Assembly (NCBI GenBank): GCA_016875715.1
Contig: VGOZ01000022.1
Coordinates: forward strand, 1-44,394
DNA length: 44,394 nucleotides
Direction of reading: 5' to 3'
Origin: Chloroflexota bacterium
Lineage (GTDB): Bacteria > Chloroflexota > UBA6077 > FW602-bin22
The notes under the pieces were generated by a model. It was not told the origin of the DNA. It worked only from the letters and a program-made list of their open reading frames with translations, and did no database searches. Shown here one piece after another: positions 9,111 through 17,196 of this stretch (position 1 is its first letter; each line of letters begins with the position of its first letter). The translations under genes and the position numbers were made by a program.

Positions 9111-10306
9111 TACAGGTCGGGCTCGTCGATCGCTTCGTTGGCGCGCAGCCGGCGCTGGAATCGATCGCGCAGGCGGTCGGACATACGCGGTGCCGGACCT
9201 TCCCGTCGCGTGTTCACGATCTCGGCCATGATCGATACGGCGATCTCCGCCGGCGTCTCCGCGCCGATATCCACCCCGATCGGCGCGTGCACCCGTTCGA
9301 GCAGATCCGCCGATACGCCCTCATCGTGGAGCAACTTGAACACCGCCCAAACCCGTCGCTGCGCGCCGATCATCCCGACATAGGCCGATCGGCGATGGAT
9401 GAGATGGCGGAGCGCGAAAACATCATGGGCGTGTGCCCGGGTGACAAGGACGAGGTACGTCCGACTATCGACCGCGAGTCGCTGGACCGCACTCTCGACG
9501 TCCTCAACGATGACCTCAGCGTCGGGAAACCGTTCGCGGTTCGCGAACGTCGCCCGATCGTCGATCACCGTGACGCGGAAATCACAGAGGCGGGCTATCC
9601 GCGCGAGGGGTTGGGCGATGTGACCCGCACCGAGGATGACGACGCGGGGCGGCGGCGCGTGCGGCTCCAGCAGGATATCGACCGTCGCCGCGTCTGGCTC
9701 CGACCCGAGCGGATAGGTTGCGGTCGTGGGCTCCTCTCTGGCGAGCGCCGCAATCGCCGTAGTTGCGACTCGATTGTCCAGCGCCGGTGACCCCAGCGAA
9801 CCGACGCGCCGACCGTCCCATCGCACGAGCATCTTCGCGCCCACGGGGATCGGGCTCGCGCGTCGGCGCTCGATCACCGTCGCCAGCGTGACCGGGATGC
9901 TGTTCTCGAGCGCCGGCAGGAGCGCCAGTTCGGCCGCCGCACCTGGGCCGAACAGACCGCCCCGCAACAGCCCGCTCTGATCCGGCCCCCACGACTCGAC
10001 AAATACATCGAGGGTGCCGCCGCACACGCCCTCCGACTTGATGTCGATCTCTTCCGTCAGCTCGACGTGGACCATTCTGGCGCGACCGTCGGCGATCACG
10101 TCCAGCGCCGTTCGCCACACTTCGGCCTCTCCGCATCCGCCGCCGACAGTGCCGAGCGCCTCGCCGGCGGACCGGATGATCATTTTCGCACCGACTTCCC
10201 GGGGCGTGGATCCGCGCGTGCGCGCAATCGTCGCCACCGCGACGCGCTGGCCCTCAGCGGCGACCTCGTCGATCCGACGGTAGAAGGCGCCGAGATCCTC
10301 ACTCAT
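9110..10306 (-). CDS. xdhC: XdhC/CoxI family Mo-hydroxylase maturation factor
   Basis: A 398-residue protein with a CoxI/XdhC N-terminal domain (TRGSTPREVGAKMII, then GGGCGEAEV) and a C-terminal Rossmann domain (VVILGAGHIAQPLARIA). XdhC proteins bind molybdopterin cofactor, help its sulfuration and insert it into xanthine dehydrogenase-family enzymes, so it likely serves one or both neighbouring hydroxylases. ATG at 10306 is chosen over an upstream in-frame start because TATCCT ends 8 nt before it and the family N terminus begins at SEDLGAFYRR. No Shine-Dalgarno is visible, which fits a leaderless transcript. Confidence 0.92.
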   Translation of the reverse strand: MSEDLGAFYRRIDEVAAEGQRVAVATIARTRGSTPREVGAKMIIRSAGEALGTVGGGCGEAEVWRTALDVIADGRARMVHVELTEEIDIKSEGVCGGTLDVFVESWGPDQSGLLRGGLFGPGAAAELALLPALENSIPVTLATVIERRRASPIPVGAKMLVRWDGRRVGSLGSPALDNRVATTAIAALAREEPTTATYPLGSEPDAATVDILLEPHAPPPRVVILGAGHIAQPLARIARLCDFRVTVIDDRATFANRERFPDAEVIVEDVESAVQRLAVDSRTYLVLVTRAHAHDVFALRHLIHRRSAYVGMIGAQRRVWAVFKLLHDEGVSADLLERVHAPIGVDIGAETPAEIAVSIMAEIVNTRREGPAPRMSDRLRDRFQRRLRANEAIDEPDL

Positions 10307-10314
10307 GATCGTCG

Positions 10315-10320
10315 AGGATA
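10315..10320 (-). promoter_or_regulatory. -10 element of xdhC, leaderless arrangement
   Basis: TATCCT on the minus strand, with 8 nt (10307-10314) to the ATG. At this spacing the transcript would start at or next to the start codon. No clear -35 box. Confidence 0.5.
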
Positions 10321-10430
10321 CCAGAGCCGTGCGGCAGTGCCGTGCATAACGGCGCCATCGCACGACGCACCGCGTTCTCCCTCAGAGGCCATTCCACTCG
10401 AGCGACGGCCTGCCCGCCCGGGCGTGAGGC

Positions 10431-11366
10431 TCACCGCCCGTAGATCGCGAGCCAGTCGCGGACGATCGAACGGAAGTAATTGTGATCCGCCTCGATGGCG
10501 GAGAGCGGATCGCCCGGTCCGGCGCCCGACTCGATGCTCACCCACCCGTCGAACCCGGCGCGGTGCATCGCGCTCACCGCCCAGCGGTAGTCGATGTCGC
10601 CAGCGCGCATCGAGGCGCGCTGGCTGACGTAGCGACCGGTCGTCGCGTCGTAGTGGCGCGTGCAGCTCTTGACGTGCCAGAGATTGGTGTGCGAGGCCAT
10701 GGCGACGAGGGCGTCGCGCCAGTTCTCCGTTGCGTACGGCACGCGATACCCGTTTTGAAGGTCCGGATTGACCCCCACGTTGTCCCGGTCGATCAGGTCG
10801 AGCAGTTTGAGTGCGAAGATCGAGCGATCGATCATCCCGTCATCGTGCAGTTCGATGCTCAGTTCCACGTTCGTCTGGGCGGCGCGATCCGCCAGGCGCT
10901 GGAGCTTCTCCGCGGCAAGTTTCCAGTCGGCGTCCGAGTAATCTTCGCCTCTTCGAAGGCGGGTCTGCCGATCGGCCCGCTCGGCATCGGTCATCAGCGC
11001 CGGAAACGGATCGGACAGCGCGACGTTTAGGTAGCGCGCGCCCAGGATGGTCGCGACCTCAACGGCGCGATGCAGCTTCCGTTCATTCGCCGCGGCGTCC
11101 GGGTGACCGACGAGCGAGCATCGATAGGGGTTGAGCGCACAGCAATCGAGGTCGAAGCCATCGAGTTGGGCACGAAACTGGTGGAGGTCATCGTCCGACT
11201 TCGCGTGCCAGTTCATCCAGCTATCCGCGAGGTCGATACCGTCGAATCCATTGAGGCGCGTCCAGAGCAGGAACGGCGCGCGATCGTCCGCGGTGGGCAC
11301 GTAGGAGAAGATCGGATGGGGATAGTTCCATCCGGTGAGAATGGTTGTCGCGAGTGCCAACTTCAC
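10431..11366 (-). CDS. Sugar phosphate isomerase/epimerase-like TIM-barrel protein
   Basis: A 311-residue protein of the xylose-isomerase-like AP2EC superfamily. Likely metal ligands appear in order in SIELHDDG (Glu), GVNPDLQNG (Asp), LWHVKSC (His) and SIESGAG (Glu). Such enzymes interconvert sugars, inositols or keto acids; the substrate here is unknown. GTG at 11366 is chosen because it begins the beta-strand VKLALATTIL, GGAG lies upstream, and a -10 (TAGGAT) lies about 35 bp upstream. The open frame extends a further 30 codons upstream. It is divergent from the cyclase and the second isomerase, with which it may share a pathway. Confidence 0.85.
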   Translation of the reverse strand: MKLALATTILTGWNYPHPIFSYVPTADDRAPFLLWTRLNGFDGIDLADSWMNWHAKSDDDLHQFRAQLDGFDLDCCALNPYRCSLVGHPDAAANERKLHRAVEVATILGARYLNVALSDPFPALMTDAERADRQTRLRRGEDYSDADWKLAAEKLQRLADRAAQTNVELSIELHDDGMIDRSIFALKLLDLIDRDNVGVNPDLQNGYRVPYATENWRDALVAMASHTNLWHVKSCTRHYDATTGRYVSQRASMRAGDIDYRWAVSAMHRAGFDGWVSIESGAGPGDPLSAIEADHNYFRSIVRDWLAIYGR

Positions 11367-11400
11367 CTGGCCGGCCGCTCCAAACGACGAATCGGGAGCG

Positions 11401-11407
11401 TATCCTA
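11401..11407. promoter_or_regulatory. Overlapping divergent -10 elements, isomerase/cyclase
   Basis: The heptamer tatccta reads TATCCT on the plus strand (11401-11406, toward the cyclase) and TAGGAT on the minus strand (11402-11407, toward the isomerase). It is the second such arrangement in the window. No -35 box is obvious. Confidence 0.4.
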
Positions 11408-11476
11408 TCAGCCACGCACGCAGGTTCGGCCCCGCCGGTCGCGCTTGGCGTGACACACGGTTCCGGGAGTGGACGC

Positions 11477-12112
11477 GTGCGCGTCGTCGATCTAACGCTG
11501 CCGTTCGATCCGAGGAATCTGCGCGTCTCTTTCGCGCCGTACCGGGAGATCGCGGTCGATGGGTGGCGGATCACAAAGGTCACGTTCGATACCCACGCGG
11601 GGACGCACCTCGACGCGCCGAGCCATCAACTGGTCGATGGCCCGCCGCTCCAGAGCGTCGATCTCGCGCGGTGTATCGGCCCGGCGTTCGTCTGCGATCT
11701 CCGGCATGTCCTGCCTCGGGACACGATCGAGATCGAGGACTTCGGGCCGTACGAGAGAGCGATTCAGCCCGGTGCGAGAGTGCTCTATCGCACGGACTGG
11801 ACCGCACGTTTCGGCCAGCCTGGCTATCGCGAGGGGTTCCCCTGTCCGTTGGTCTCCTGCGCCCGCTGGCTCGCCGATCGCGGCATCGTCCTGCTCGGCA
11901 TGGATTCGCCCTCGGTCGGACCGGTCTACCGGACCCCGGCCGAAGTGATCGCGGTCCACGAGCCACTTCTACGGCGTGGCGTCGTCATCGTTGAGGAGTT
12001 GGCTCCTCTCGCCGTCCTAACTGATACGCCGTGCCAGATCGTCGCGCTGCCGCTCGCGCTGACTGGCCTCGATGGATCGCCGGTGCGCGCCGTCGCGCTG
12101 GTGGGCGACTGA
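11477..12112 (+). CDS. Cyclase family metal-dependent hydrolase (kynurenine formamidase-like)
   Basis: A 211-residue protein of the cyclase family (Pfam Cyclase), which includes bacterial kynurenine formamidases and isatin hydrolases. The diagnostic metal motif HAGTHLDAPSH is near residue 37, and the N terminus VRVVDLTLPFDPRN is typical. GTG at 11477 is chosen because GGGAG lies 7 nt upstream and the conserved domain begins there; the frame is open for 44 more codons. The stop overlaps the next ATG as TGATG, so it is coupled to the second isomerase. The hydrolysed bond is not known. Confidence 0.87.
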   Translation: MRVVDLTLPFDPRNLRVSFAPYREIAVDGWRITKVTFDTHAGTHLDAPSHQLVDGPPLQSVDLARCIGPAFVCDLRHVLPRDTIEIEDFGPYERAIQPGARVLYRTDWTARFGQPGYREGFPCPLVSCARWLADRGIVLLGMDSPSVGPVYRTPAEVIAVHEPLLRRGVVIVEELAPLAVLTDTPCQIVALPLALTGLDGSPVRAVALVGD

Positions 12113-13005
12113 TGCGACTCGCGGCATCGGGCGAGGTCTTCCCGCCGCACATCGCCGAGTTCACCGCAGCGCACGCGAGCCGCGTGCGCGAACTTGGATT
12201 CACCGGGTGCTTCACCCGGTTCGATCTCGACGATCCCTTCACAACGACCGAATCGGAGGTCCGCCGTGTCCGGGCGATCCTGGATGACCACGGGCTCGAG
12301 ATGGTCCAGGCGATCGGGCATCGCCCGCCACTGATCCATCCGGATGACCGCGTGCGCCAGCAGGGTATCCGCGTCTTTCGGCGCGCACTGTGGATCGCGG
12401 GCGGTCTGCGCGCTCACTCCTGTCACACGGGACCGGGGAGTCTGGCACAGGCCGGCGTCACACGGGCCGACTGGGTGCGCTCTGGCGCCTGGAACCCGCA
12501 CCCGGGGAACTGGGACGCTGCCTGCGTCGATCGGCTCATCCAGAGCCTGCGCGCCTGTGCTAGTGCTGCCGAAGACAGCGGCACGCGGATCGGCCTGGAA
12601 GGCCATGTGCTGGTGACGCTCGACTCGGCCGAGACGATGCGCGACGTGATCGACGCAGTCGGGTCGCCGGCGGTCGGGTGCGATCTCGATCCGGTCAACT
12701 GGCTGCGCCTGGAGTCGGTCTACCGGAGCGGCGAGGCCATCGATCGCATGGTCGAGATCCTTGGTCCGCGGCGCATCTTCAACGCGCATTCGAAAGACGT
12801 GATCGTCCAACCGCGCCTGGTGACTCATATTGAAGAATGCCCGACCGGACAGGGCATTCTCGACCACGATCGGTTGATCCTGCGAATGGAGGATATCGGC
12901 ACCGAGCGGTACTTCGTGCTCGAACACGCCGCGGAAGCCGACCTGATCACCGGCCGCGCCTTCCTGCTGGCGCGCGCCGCTGCGCTGGGCGTGCGGGTCT
13001 GGTAG
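12112..13005 (+). CDS. Second sugar phosphate isomerase/epimerase-like TIM-barrel protein
   Basis: A 297-residue AP2EC-type TIM barrel only distantly similar to the divergent isomerase. Predicted metal ligands are Glu in GLEGHVLV, Asp in VGCDLDPVNW, His in FNAHSKD and Glu in FVLEHAAE. It is translationally coupled to the cyclase through TGATG. Together with the Gfo/Idh/MocA dehydrogenase and SMP-30 lactonase downstream, it suggests catabolism of a sugar acid, inositol or similar polyol. The specific substrate cannot be read from the sequence. Confidence 0.85.
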   Translation: MRLAASGEVFPPHIAEFTAAHASRVRELGFTGCFTRFDLDDPFTTTESEVRRVRAILDDHGLEMVQAIGHRPPLIHPDDRVRQQGIRVFRRALWIAGGLRAHSCHTGPGSLAQAGVTRADWVRSGAWNPHPGNWDAACVDRLIQSLRACASAAEDSGTRIGLEGHVLVTLDSAETMRDVIDAVGSPAVGCDLDPVNWLRLESVYRSGEAIDRMVEILGPRRIFNAHSKDVIVQPRLVTHIEECPTGQGILDHDRLILRMEDIGTERYFVLEHAAEADLITGRAFLLARAAALGVRVW

Positions 13006-13040
13006 GGCGCACGCGGGCTGCCGGTGGTTCCGCCCGCAGG

Positions 13041-13049
13041 TGATAGGAT
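13041..13049 (+). promoter_or_regulatory. Extended -10 upstream of the Gfo/Idh/MocA gene
   Basis: TG-A-TAGGAT at 13041-13049, 36 bp before the ATG at 13086, with a GAGAGGAG ribosome binding site between. No good -35 box, as is usual with an extended -10. Confidence 0.5.
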
Positions 13050-13085
13050 GGGCGGCGGCGCAAACGGAGCTGAGAGGAGCGAGAG

Positions 13086-14222
13086 ATGCCTGCCAAATAT
13101 CGCGTCGCGGTGATTGGCGTCGCCCACATGCACGTCAACGAGTTGATGCGTCGCTTCGCCGAGCATCCGCAGTGCGAGATGGTCGCGATCGCCGACACGG
13201 TTCCCGAAGTCCCCGAGATCAACGTGACTTCAGCGTCGAGCCGCGCCCACACGACTAAGACGGCGTTGGGCGAGATCGGCGTCAAGAAGCAGTACGCAAA
13301 TTGGCGCGAGTTGCTCGACAAGGAGCGGCCCAACATCGTCATCAACAACTCCGAGAACAGCCTTCACGGCGAGATCGTCGAAGCGAGCGCCAATCACGGC
13401 GCGCACGTGATGGTCGAGAAGCCGATGGCCGACACCCAGTTCGCGGCGCTTCGCATGGTGCGAGCGGCGCGAGTGAATAAGACCGCGCTCGCCGTCAACT
13501 GGCCCAGCACATGGTCGGGCGCGATGCGGGCGATGAAGCGACTGCTCGACGAGGGGGCAATCGGTCGACTCTGGCAGGTGACCACCCGGTACGGGTCGCT
13601 GGGGCCGCTCTCCTACGGGTCCACACACCCCGGCGTGAAGGCCCCGACCGCGATGTTCACCGACGATGAGAAGGCCGCCACCTGGTGGCACCGGGCCAAC
13701 AATGGTGGCGGCGCGCTCCTCGACTACTGCTGCTATGGCGCGAATCTCTCCCGCTGGTACTTCGGCACCGCGCCGGAGGCCGCATTCGGGATGAAGATGA
13801 ACGCGAACAGTCACTTCGGATCAGCGGATGACAACGCCGCGATCACCGTGCGCTTCCCGAACGGGATGGCGGTCCTGGTCGCGACCTGGAGCACCGTCGA
13901 CCACCTGATTCCGACCGGTCCGGTCCTGTACGGCACGTCGGGCACGATGCGCACGGAGGGCCGCGCCAACGAGGCGCACGTCCTACTCGTGCAGGGCAAG
14001 GGTGAGCAGCCGAAGGTCGTTCCTGGCGACAGGTTCCCCGCCGGTCGCGCCACACTTGCAGAGGAGTTCATTCACCACATCGAGACGGGCGAGCCGCTTC
14101 ACCCGACGATGGATGCGGACTTCAACCTCGAGGCGATGTCGATCCTCGACGCGGGCATCCGCTCCCATCACAGTGGCAAGATGGAGTCGTGCCGATCGAT
14201 GCTCTGGGAAGTCGGAGCCTGA
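13086..14222 (+). CDS. Gfo/Idh/MocA family NAD(P)-dependent oxidoreductase
   Basis: A 378-residue sugar or polyol dehydrogenase-like protein. The N-terminal Rossmann strand RVAVIGVAHMHVNELMRR is followed by the family motif EKPMAD near residue 117 and the C-terminal sheet domain containing NNGGGALLDYCCYGANLSRW. The usual GxGxxG is written GVAHMH here, a variant found in parts of this family. A strong GAGAGGAG lies 6 nt upstream of the ATG. It likely oxidises a pyranose, inositol or lactone-forming sugar whose product the next gene's lactonase could open. Confidence 0.92.
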   Translation: MPAKYRVAVIGVAHMHVNELMRRFAEHPQCEMVAIADTVPEVPEINVTSASSRAHTTKTALGEIGVKKQYANWRELLDKERPNIVINNSENSLHGEIVEASANHGAHVMVEKPMADTQFAALRMVRAARVNKTALAVNWPSTWSGAMRAMKRLLDEGAIGRLWQVTTRYGSLGPLSYGSTHPGVKAPTAMFTDDEKAATWWHRANNGGGALLDYCCYGANLSRWYFGTAPEAAFGMKMNANSHFGSADDNAAITVRFPNGMAVLVATWSTVDHLIPTGPVLYGTSGTMRTEGRANEAHVLLVQGKGEQPKVVPGDRFPAGRATLAEEFIHHIETGEPLHPTMDADFNLEAMSILDAGIRSHHSGKMESCRSMLWEVGA

Positions 14223-14232
14223 ATCCGCGTTG

Positions 14233-14260
14233 CCCGGCGCGCGTGCGCTCGCGCGCCGGG
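14233..14260 (+). terminator. Hairpin between dehydrogenase and lactonase genes
   Basis: Arms 14233-14243 and 14250-14260 are perfect complements over 11 bp around a 6-nt loop, starting 11 bp after the dehydrogenase stop. The lactonase gene follows 25 bp later on the same strand, so this may only partly terminate transcription. Confidence 0.55.
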
Positions 14261-14284
14261 TCTCACGCCCCCGGAGGTTGATAG

Positions 14285-15178
14285 GTGGAGTACCGGTTCG
14301 AAGATGCCTACCCGCTCTTCCGGCGCCTCGTGCCGATGCTCGACCGCATCGCCACCGGCTTCACCTTTACCGAGGGGCCCATCTGGCGCGGGGATGATCT
14401 TTTGTTCTCCGACATCCCCAACAGCCGCACGGTACGGTATCGCGCACTCCGCGAAGGGCCGGAGATCACCACGTTCCGCGCGCCCTCCGGCAACGCCAAT
14501 GGCCTGACGCTCGATCTCCACGACGACGTGCTCGCCTGCGAGCACTCGGGCCGCCGGGTCTCCCGCATTCGACGCGACGGTTCGGTGGAGGTGGTCGTCG
14601 ATCGATACCAGGGTAAGCGGCTGAACTCCCCCAACGACGTGGTTGTGCGGACCGACGGCGCGATCTTCTTCACCGACCCGCCGTACGGTCTCCCCCGCCA
14701 GACTGAGGGCAAGGAACTGGCGTCTAACGGCGTCTATCGGGTCGATCCGGGCGGCGGGGTGACGCTCCTCGTCGACGACTTCGATCGTCCGAACGGCCTG
14801 GCGTTCTCGCCCGACGAGCGGGTGCTCTACATCGACGACTCCGCACGGGCACACATCCGGGCGTTCGACGTCGCGCCCGACGGATCCCTCTCCAATGGGC
14901 GGATTTGGGCGGAAATGAAGGGCGGACCGGGCGAACGGGGCGTTCCCGACGGCATGAAGGTGGACGTCGAGGGGAACGTGTACTGCACCGGCGCCGGCGG
15001 CGTCTGGATCTTCGCAGCGAACGGGCGTTACCTCGGTCGTATCCACATGCCGGAGGTGACCGCCAATCTGGCGTGGGGTGGCGAGGACGATCGGACGCTC
15101 TACCTCACCGCTACGATGAGCGTCTATCGCATCCGCCTGGCCGTACCGGGTATCCCGGTCGGCTCACGGCGGCGCTGA
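14285..15178 (+). CDS. SMP-30/gluconolactonase family protein
   Basis: A 297-residue six-bladed propeller lactonase. Metal and active-site residues are visible as Glu in TEGPIW near residue 30, Asn in LNSPNDVVV, Asn-Gly in DRPNGLAFSPDE and Asp in GVPDGMKVD. The family hydrolyses aldonolactones and related esters. GTG 14285 follows GGAGGTTGATAG, a good ribosome binding site. The gene ends inside the convergent TatD gene: their 3' ends overlap by 15 bp. Confidence 0.92.
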   Translation: MEYRFEDAYPLFRRLVPMLDRIATGFTFTEGPIWRGDDLLFSDIPNSRTVRYRALREGPEITTFRAPSGNANGLTLDLHDDVLACEHSGRRVSRIRRDGSVEVVVDRYQGKRLNSPNDVVVRTDGAIFFTDPPYGLPRQTEGKELASNGVYRVDPGGGVTLLVDDFDRPNGLAFSPDERVLYIDDSARAHIRAFDVAPDGSLSNGRIWAEMKGGPGERGVPDGMKVDVEGNVYCTGAGGVWIFAANGRYLGRIHMPEVTANLAWGGEDDRTLYLTATMSVYRIRLAVPGIPVGSRRR

Positions 15179-16048
15179 TCCGCCCGAACTCGTCCACGCG
15201 AACGACGCGCCGAGCGCCTCCTGGAGCGCAGCGTTCGTCGCGACCCGCACCATCTCGATCGAGCATCGTCTGAGGTCCGCGATCGCCCGGGTAACTCCCA
15301 CGACATCGGCGGGCTCGGTGGCGCGGCCCGGTAGCGGATACGCGTCGGTCTCGATGGTGAGACGGTGCAACGGCACCGTCGTCCGGACGGCCTCGCGGAG
15401 CGGTCCGTTCTCCCGACGCAGGACCGGACGGCCGACCGAGATCCAGAGACCGGCATCGAGGATCGCGCGCGCAAGTGCCGGGTCGCCGGTGAAGTAGTGG
15501 ACGATCGCCCGAACACCGGCGGCCGCGACCCGGTCGGCTGACCACGCGATGGAATCTGCGCCGCGCACGTGGAGGTTCAGTGGCCGGTCGTGCGCCGCGG
15601 AGAGCTCAATGAAGCGTTCCAGGAATACCCTCTGTATCGCGATCCCGATCGGCGAGGTATCGTCCAGGCCGACCTCGCCGATGAAGGGCGCGAGCGGGTC
15701 CACCAACATCCTCTCGAGAGTGGCCATCTCGTCGTCGGTCGGCACGCGTGCCGACCTGGGATGCCAGCCCACACCCGGGTGGATCCGCGGCCAGTCCGGG
15801 CGATGGCGCGACGCCCGGGCCAACTCCATCGTCGCTGCGGCGGAGGCGACGTCATTCGCGACCGCGAGTACCAGAACGACGCCGGCCGCGCGCGCGCGCC
15901 GCAGTAGAGCGTCGCGCTCCGCCGCCCCGTAGCCCTGGAGGTGGACGTGCGCGTCGGCGAAACCCGTCAGAGGATCAAGCGTCGGAGGTCCGCCGCGCGC
16001 CCGCGAAGGATGCGACCCGCGAACTGATACGACGAAGGCCGAGGCCAC
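15164..16048 (-). CDS. TatD family metal-dependent hydrolase
   Basis: A TIM-barrel amidohydrolase of the TatD DNase-like family. Metal-binding motifs in order are ADAHVH, GVGWHP, IGEVGLD, NLHVRG, HYFTGD and ETDAYP. Members act as 3'-5' DNA exonucleases, but many are uncharacterised hydrolases. The start is uncertain: GTG 16048 gives 294 residues but overlaps the upstream PLP enzyme by 82 nt, and no in-frame ATG, GTG or TTG exists closer to the conserved ADAHVH. A CTG near the PLP-gene stop would be the only compact alternative. It is last in the leftward operon. Confidence 0.85.
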   Translation of the reverse strand: MASAFVVSVRGSHPSRARGGPPTLDPLTGFADAHVHLQGYGAAERDALLRRARAAGVVLVLAVANDVASAAATMELARASRHRPDWPRIHPGVGWHPRSARVPTDDEMATLERMLVDPLAPFIGEVGLDDTSPIGIAIQRVFLERFIELSAAHDRPLNLHVRGADSIAWSADRVAAAGVRAIVHYFTGDPALARAILDAGLWISVGRPVLRRENGPLREAVRTTVPLHRLTIETDAYPLPGRATEPADVVGVTRAIADLRRCSIEMVRVATNAALQEALGASFAWTSSGGSAPP

Positions 16049-17196
16049 CGGGCGCCCGACGCAGTGAGGAGCGCCACGATCGCCGCATCGCGCTTCAATC
16101 GTCCTTCCTCGACCAGTACTCCGGCTGCGGCGACGCTTGCCGACGATGCCACGTCGACGAGCAGGCCTTCGTCGGCCAGTAACGCCGCCGCCCGCAGGAT
16201 CGCGTCATCCGTCACCGCGATCGCGTCGCCGCCGACCTCCCGCATCACGCGGCGCGACATCTGACTCGATTCTCGCTCACGGATGGAGAGGGCGATCGAG
16301 GGCGCGGTCTCGCCCAGGTCGGGCACGAAGTCCTCACCCGCGGCGGTCGCTCGGACGAGCGGATCCGCGCCGATCGGCTGGGTTGCGATGATGCGAGGCG
16401 GGCGATCGAGCGCGCCGACGGCGACGAGGTCCCGGTAACCCCGCGCAACGCCGGCGTAGCCGTCGCCGGCGCCGACGGGGACGATCATTGCGTCGATCTC
16501 GCGCGTCGCGTCGCGCGTCACTTCGTATGCAATCGTGCGGTATCCCTCGATGCCGTACGGATTGGGAATCGGGAACGGCGCCATGCATGTCGCCGGGAAC
16601 CAGCCGTCGGCGAAGAGTTGCTCCATGAGGTCATCGCGCTCGCTGGCCGGAACGCGGGCTACCGTCGCCCCAAGAACCGCGCACGCCTCAGCGAATGACT
16701 CGGGAGCCTCTTCGTGGAGCAGCACCACGCAGTCCAGACCTGCCCGCCGTGCGTAGGTCGCGCAGGCGACGCCATGGTTTCCGGTCGAGACGCAGAACAC
16801 ACTGCGGAACCCCTGGTGCAGGGCGACCGAGATCGAGACAGCCTGGAACCGATCCTTGAAGGAACCGGACGGATTCGTGCCCTCTACCTTGAGGAACAGG
16901 CTCTCCAGGCGCAGCGCTGGGCCGGCGACGCGGGAGGGCAGTAGCGGTGTATCGCCCTCACCCAGGGTGATTGCGCTGGAGCCGACCGCGGGCAACAGAT
17001 CGCCCCACGACCAGATACCAGACTGCGAGCGTCCGCCTTCGACGAGATCGCGCAAACGGCGATTTGGAGTCCGTTCGTAACTGAACGTCCCTTGACGGCC
17101 GCAGGTGGCGCACCAGAAAGCGCGGCCCGGAGCGGATCGACTGCCGCAGCGGCCGCAGACGAGGGCGGGCTCAGTGGCCGACCGCGACACCGTCAC
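15967..17196 (-). CDS. Threonine synthase-like PLP-dependent enzyme with zinc ribbon
   Basis: About 409 residues of the fold-type II PLP family. The N-terminal zinc ribbon CGRCGSRSAPGRAFWCATCG is followed by GEGDTPLL, the PLP-lysine motif NPSGSFKDR, STGNHG (phosphate side) and PVGAGDGYAG. Classical threonine synthase makes threonine from O-phosphohomoserine. This copy is in a catabolic context beside a gamma-glutamyltranspeptidase, so a lyase or diaminopropionate-type activity is possible. The start is uncertain: GTG codons at 17196 and 17190 both lie inside the end of the upstream gene and no clear ribosome binding site separates them. Confidence 0.82.
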   Translation of the reverse strand: MTVSRSATEPALVCGRCGSRSAPGRAFWCATCGRQGTFSYERTPNRRLRDLVEGGRSQSGIWSWGDLLPAVGSSAITLGEGDTPLLPSRVAGPALRLESLFLKVEGTNPSGSFKDRFQAVSISVALHQGFRSVFCVSTGNHGVACATYARRAGLDCVVLLHEEAPESFAEACAVLGATVARVPASERDDLMEQLFADGWFPATCMAPFPIPNPYGIEGYRTIAYEVTRDATREIDAMIVPVGAGDGYAGVARGYRDLVAVGALDRPPRIIATQPIGADPLVRATAAGEDFVPDLGETAPSIALSIRERESSQMSRRVMREVGGDAIAVTDDAILRAAALLADEGLLVDVASSASVAAAGVLVEEGRLKRDAAIVALLTASGARWPRPSSYQFAGRILRGRAADLRRLIL

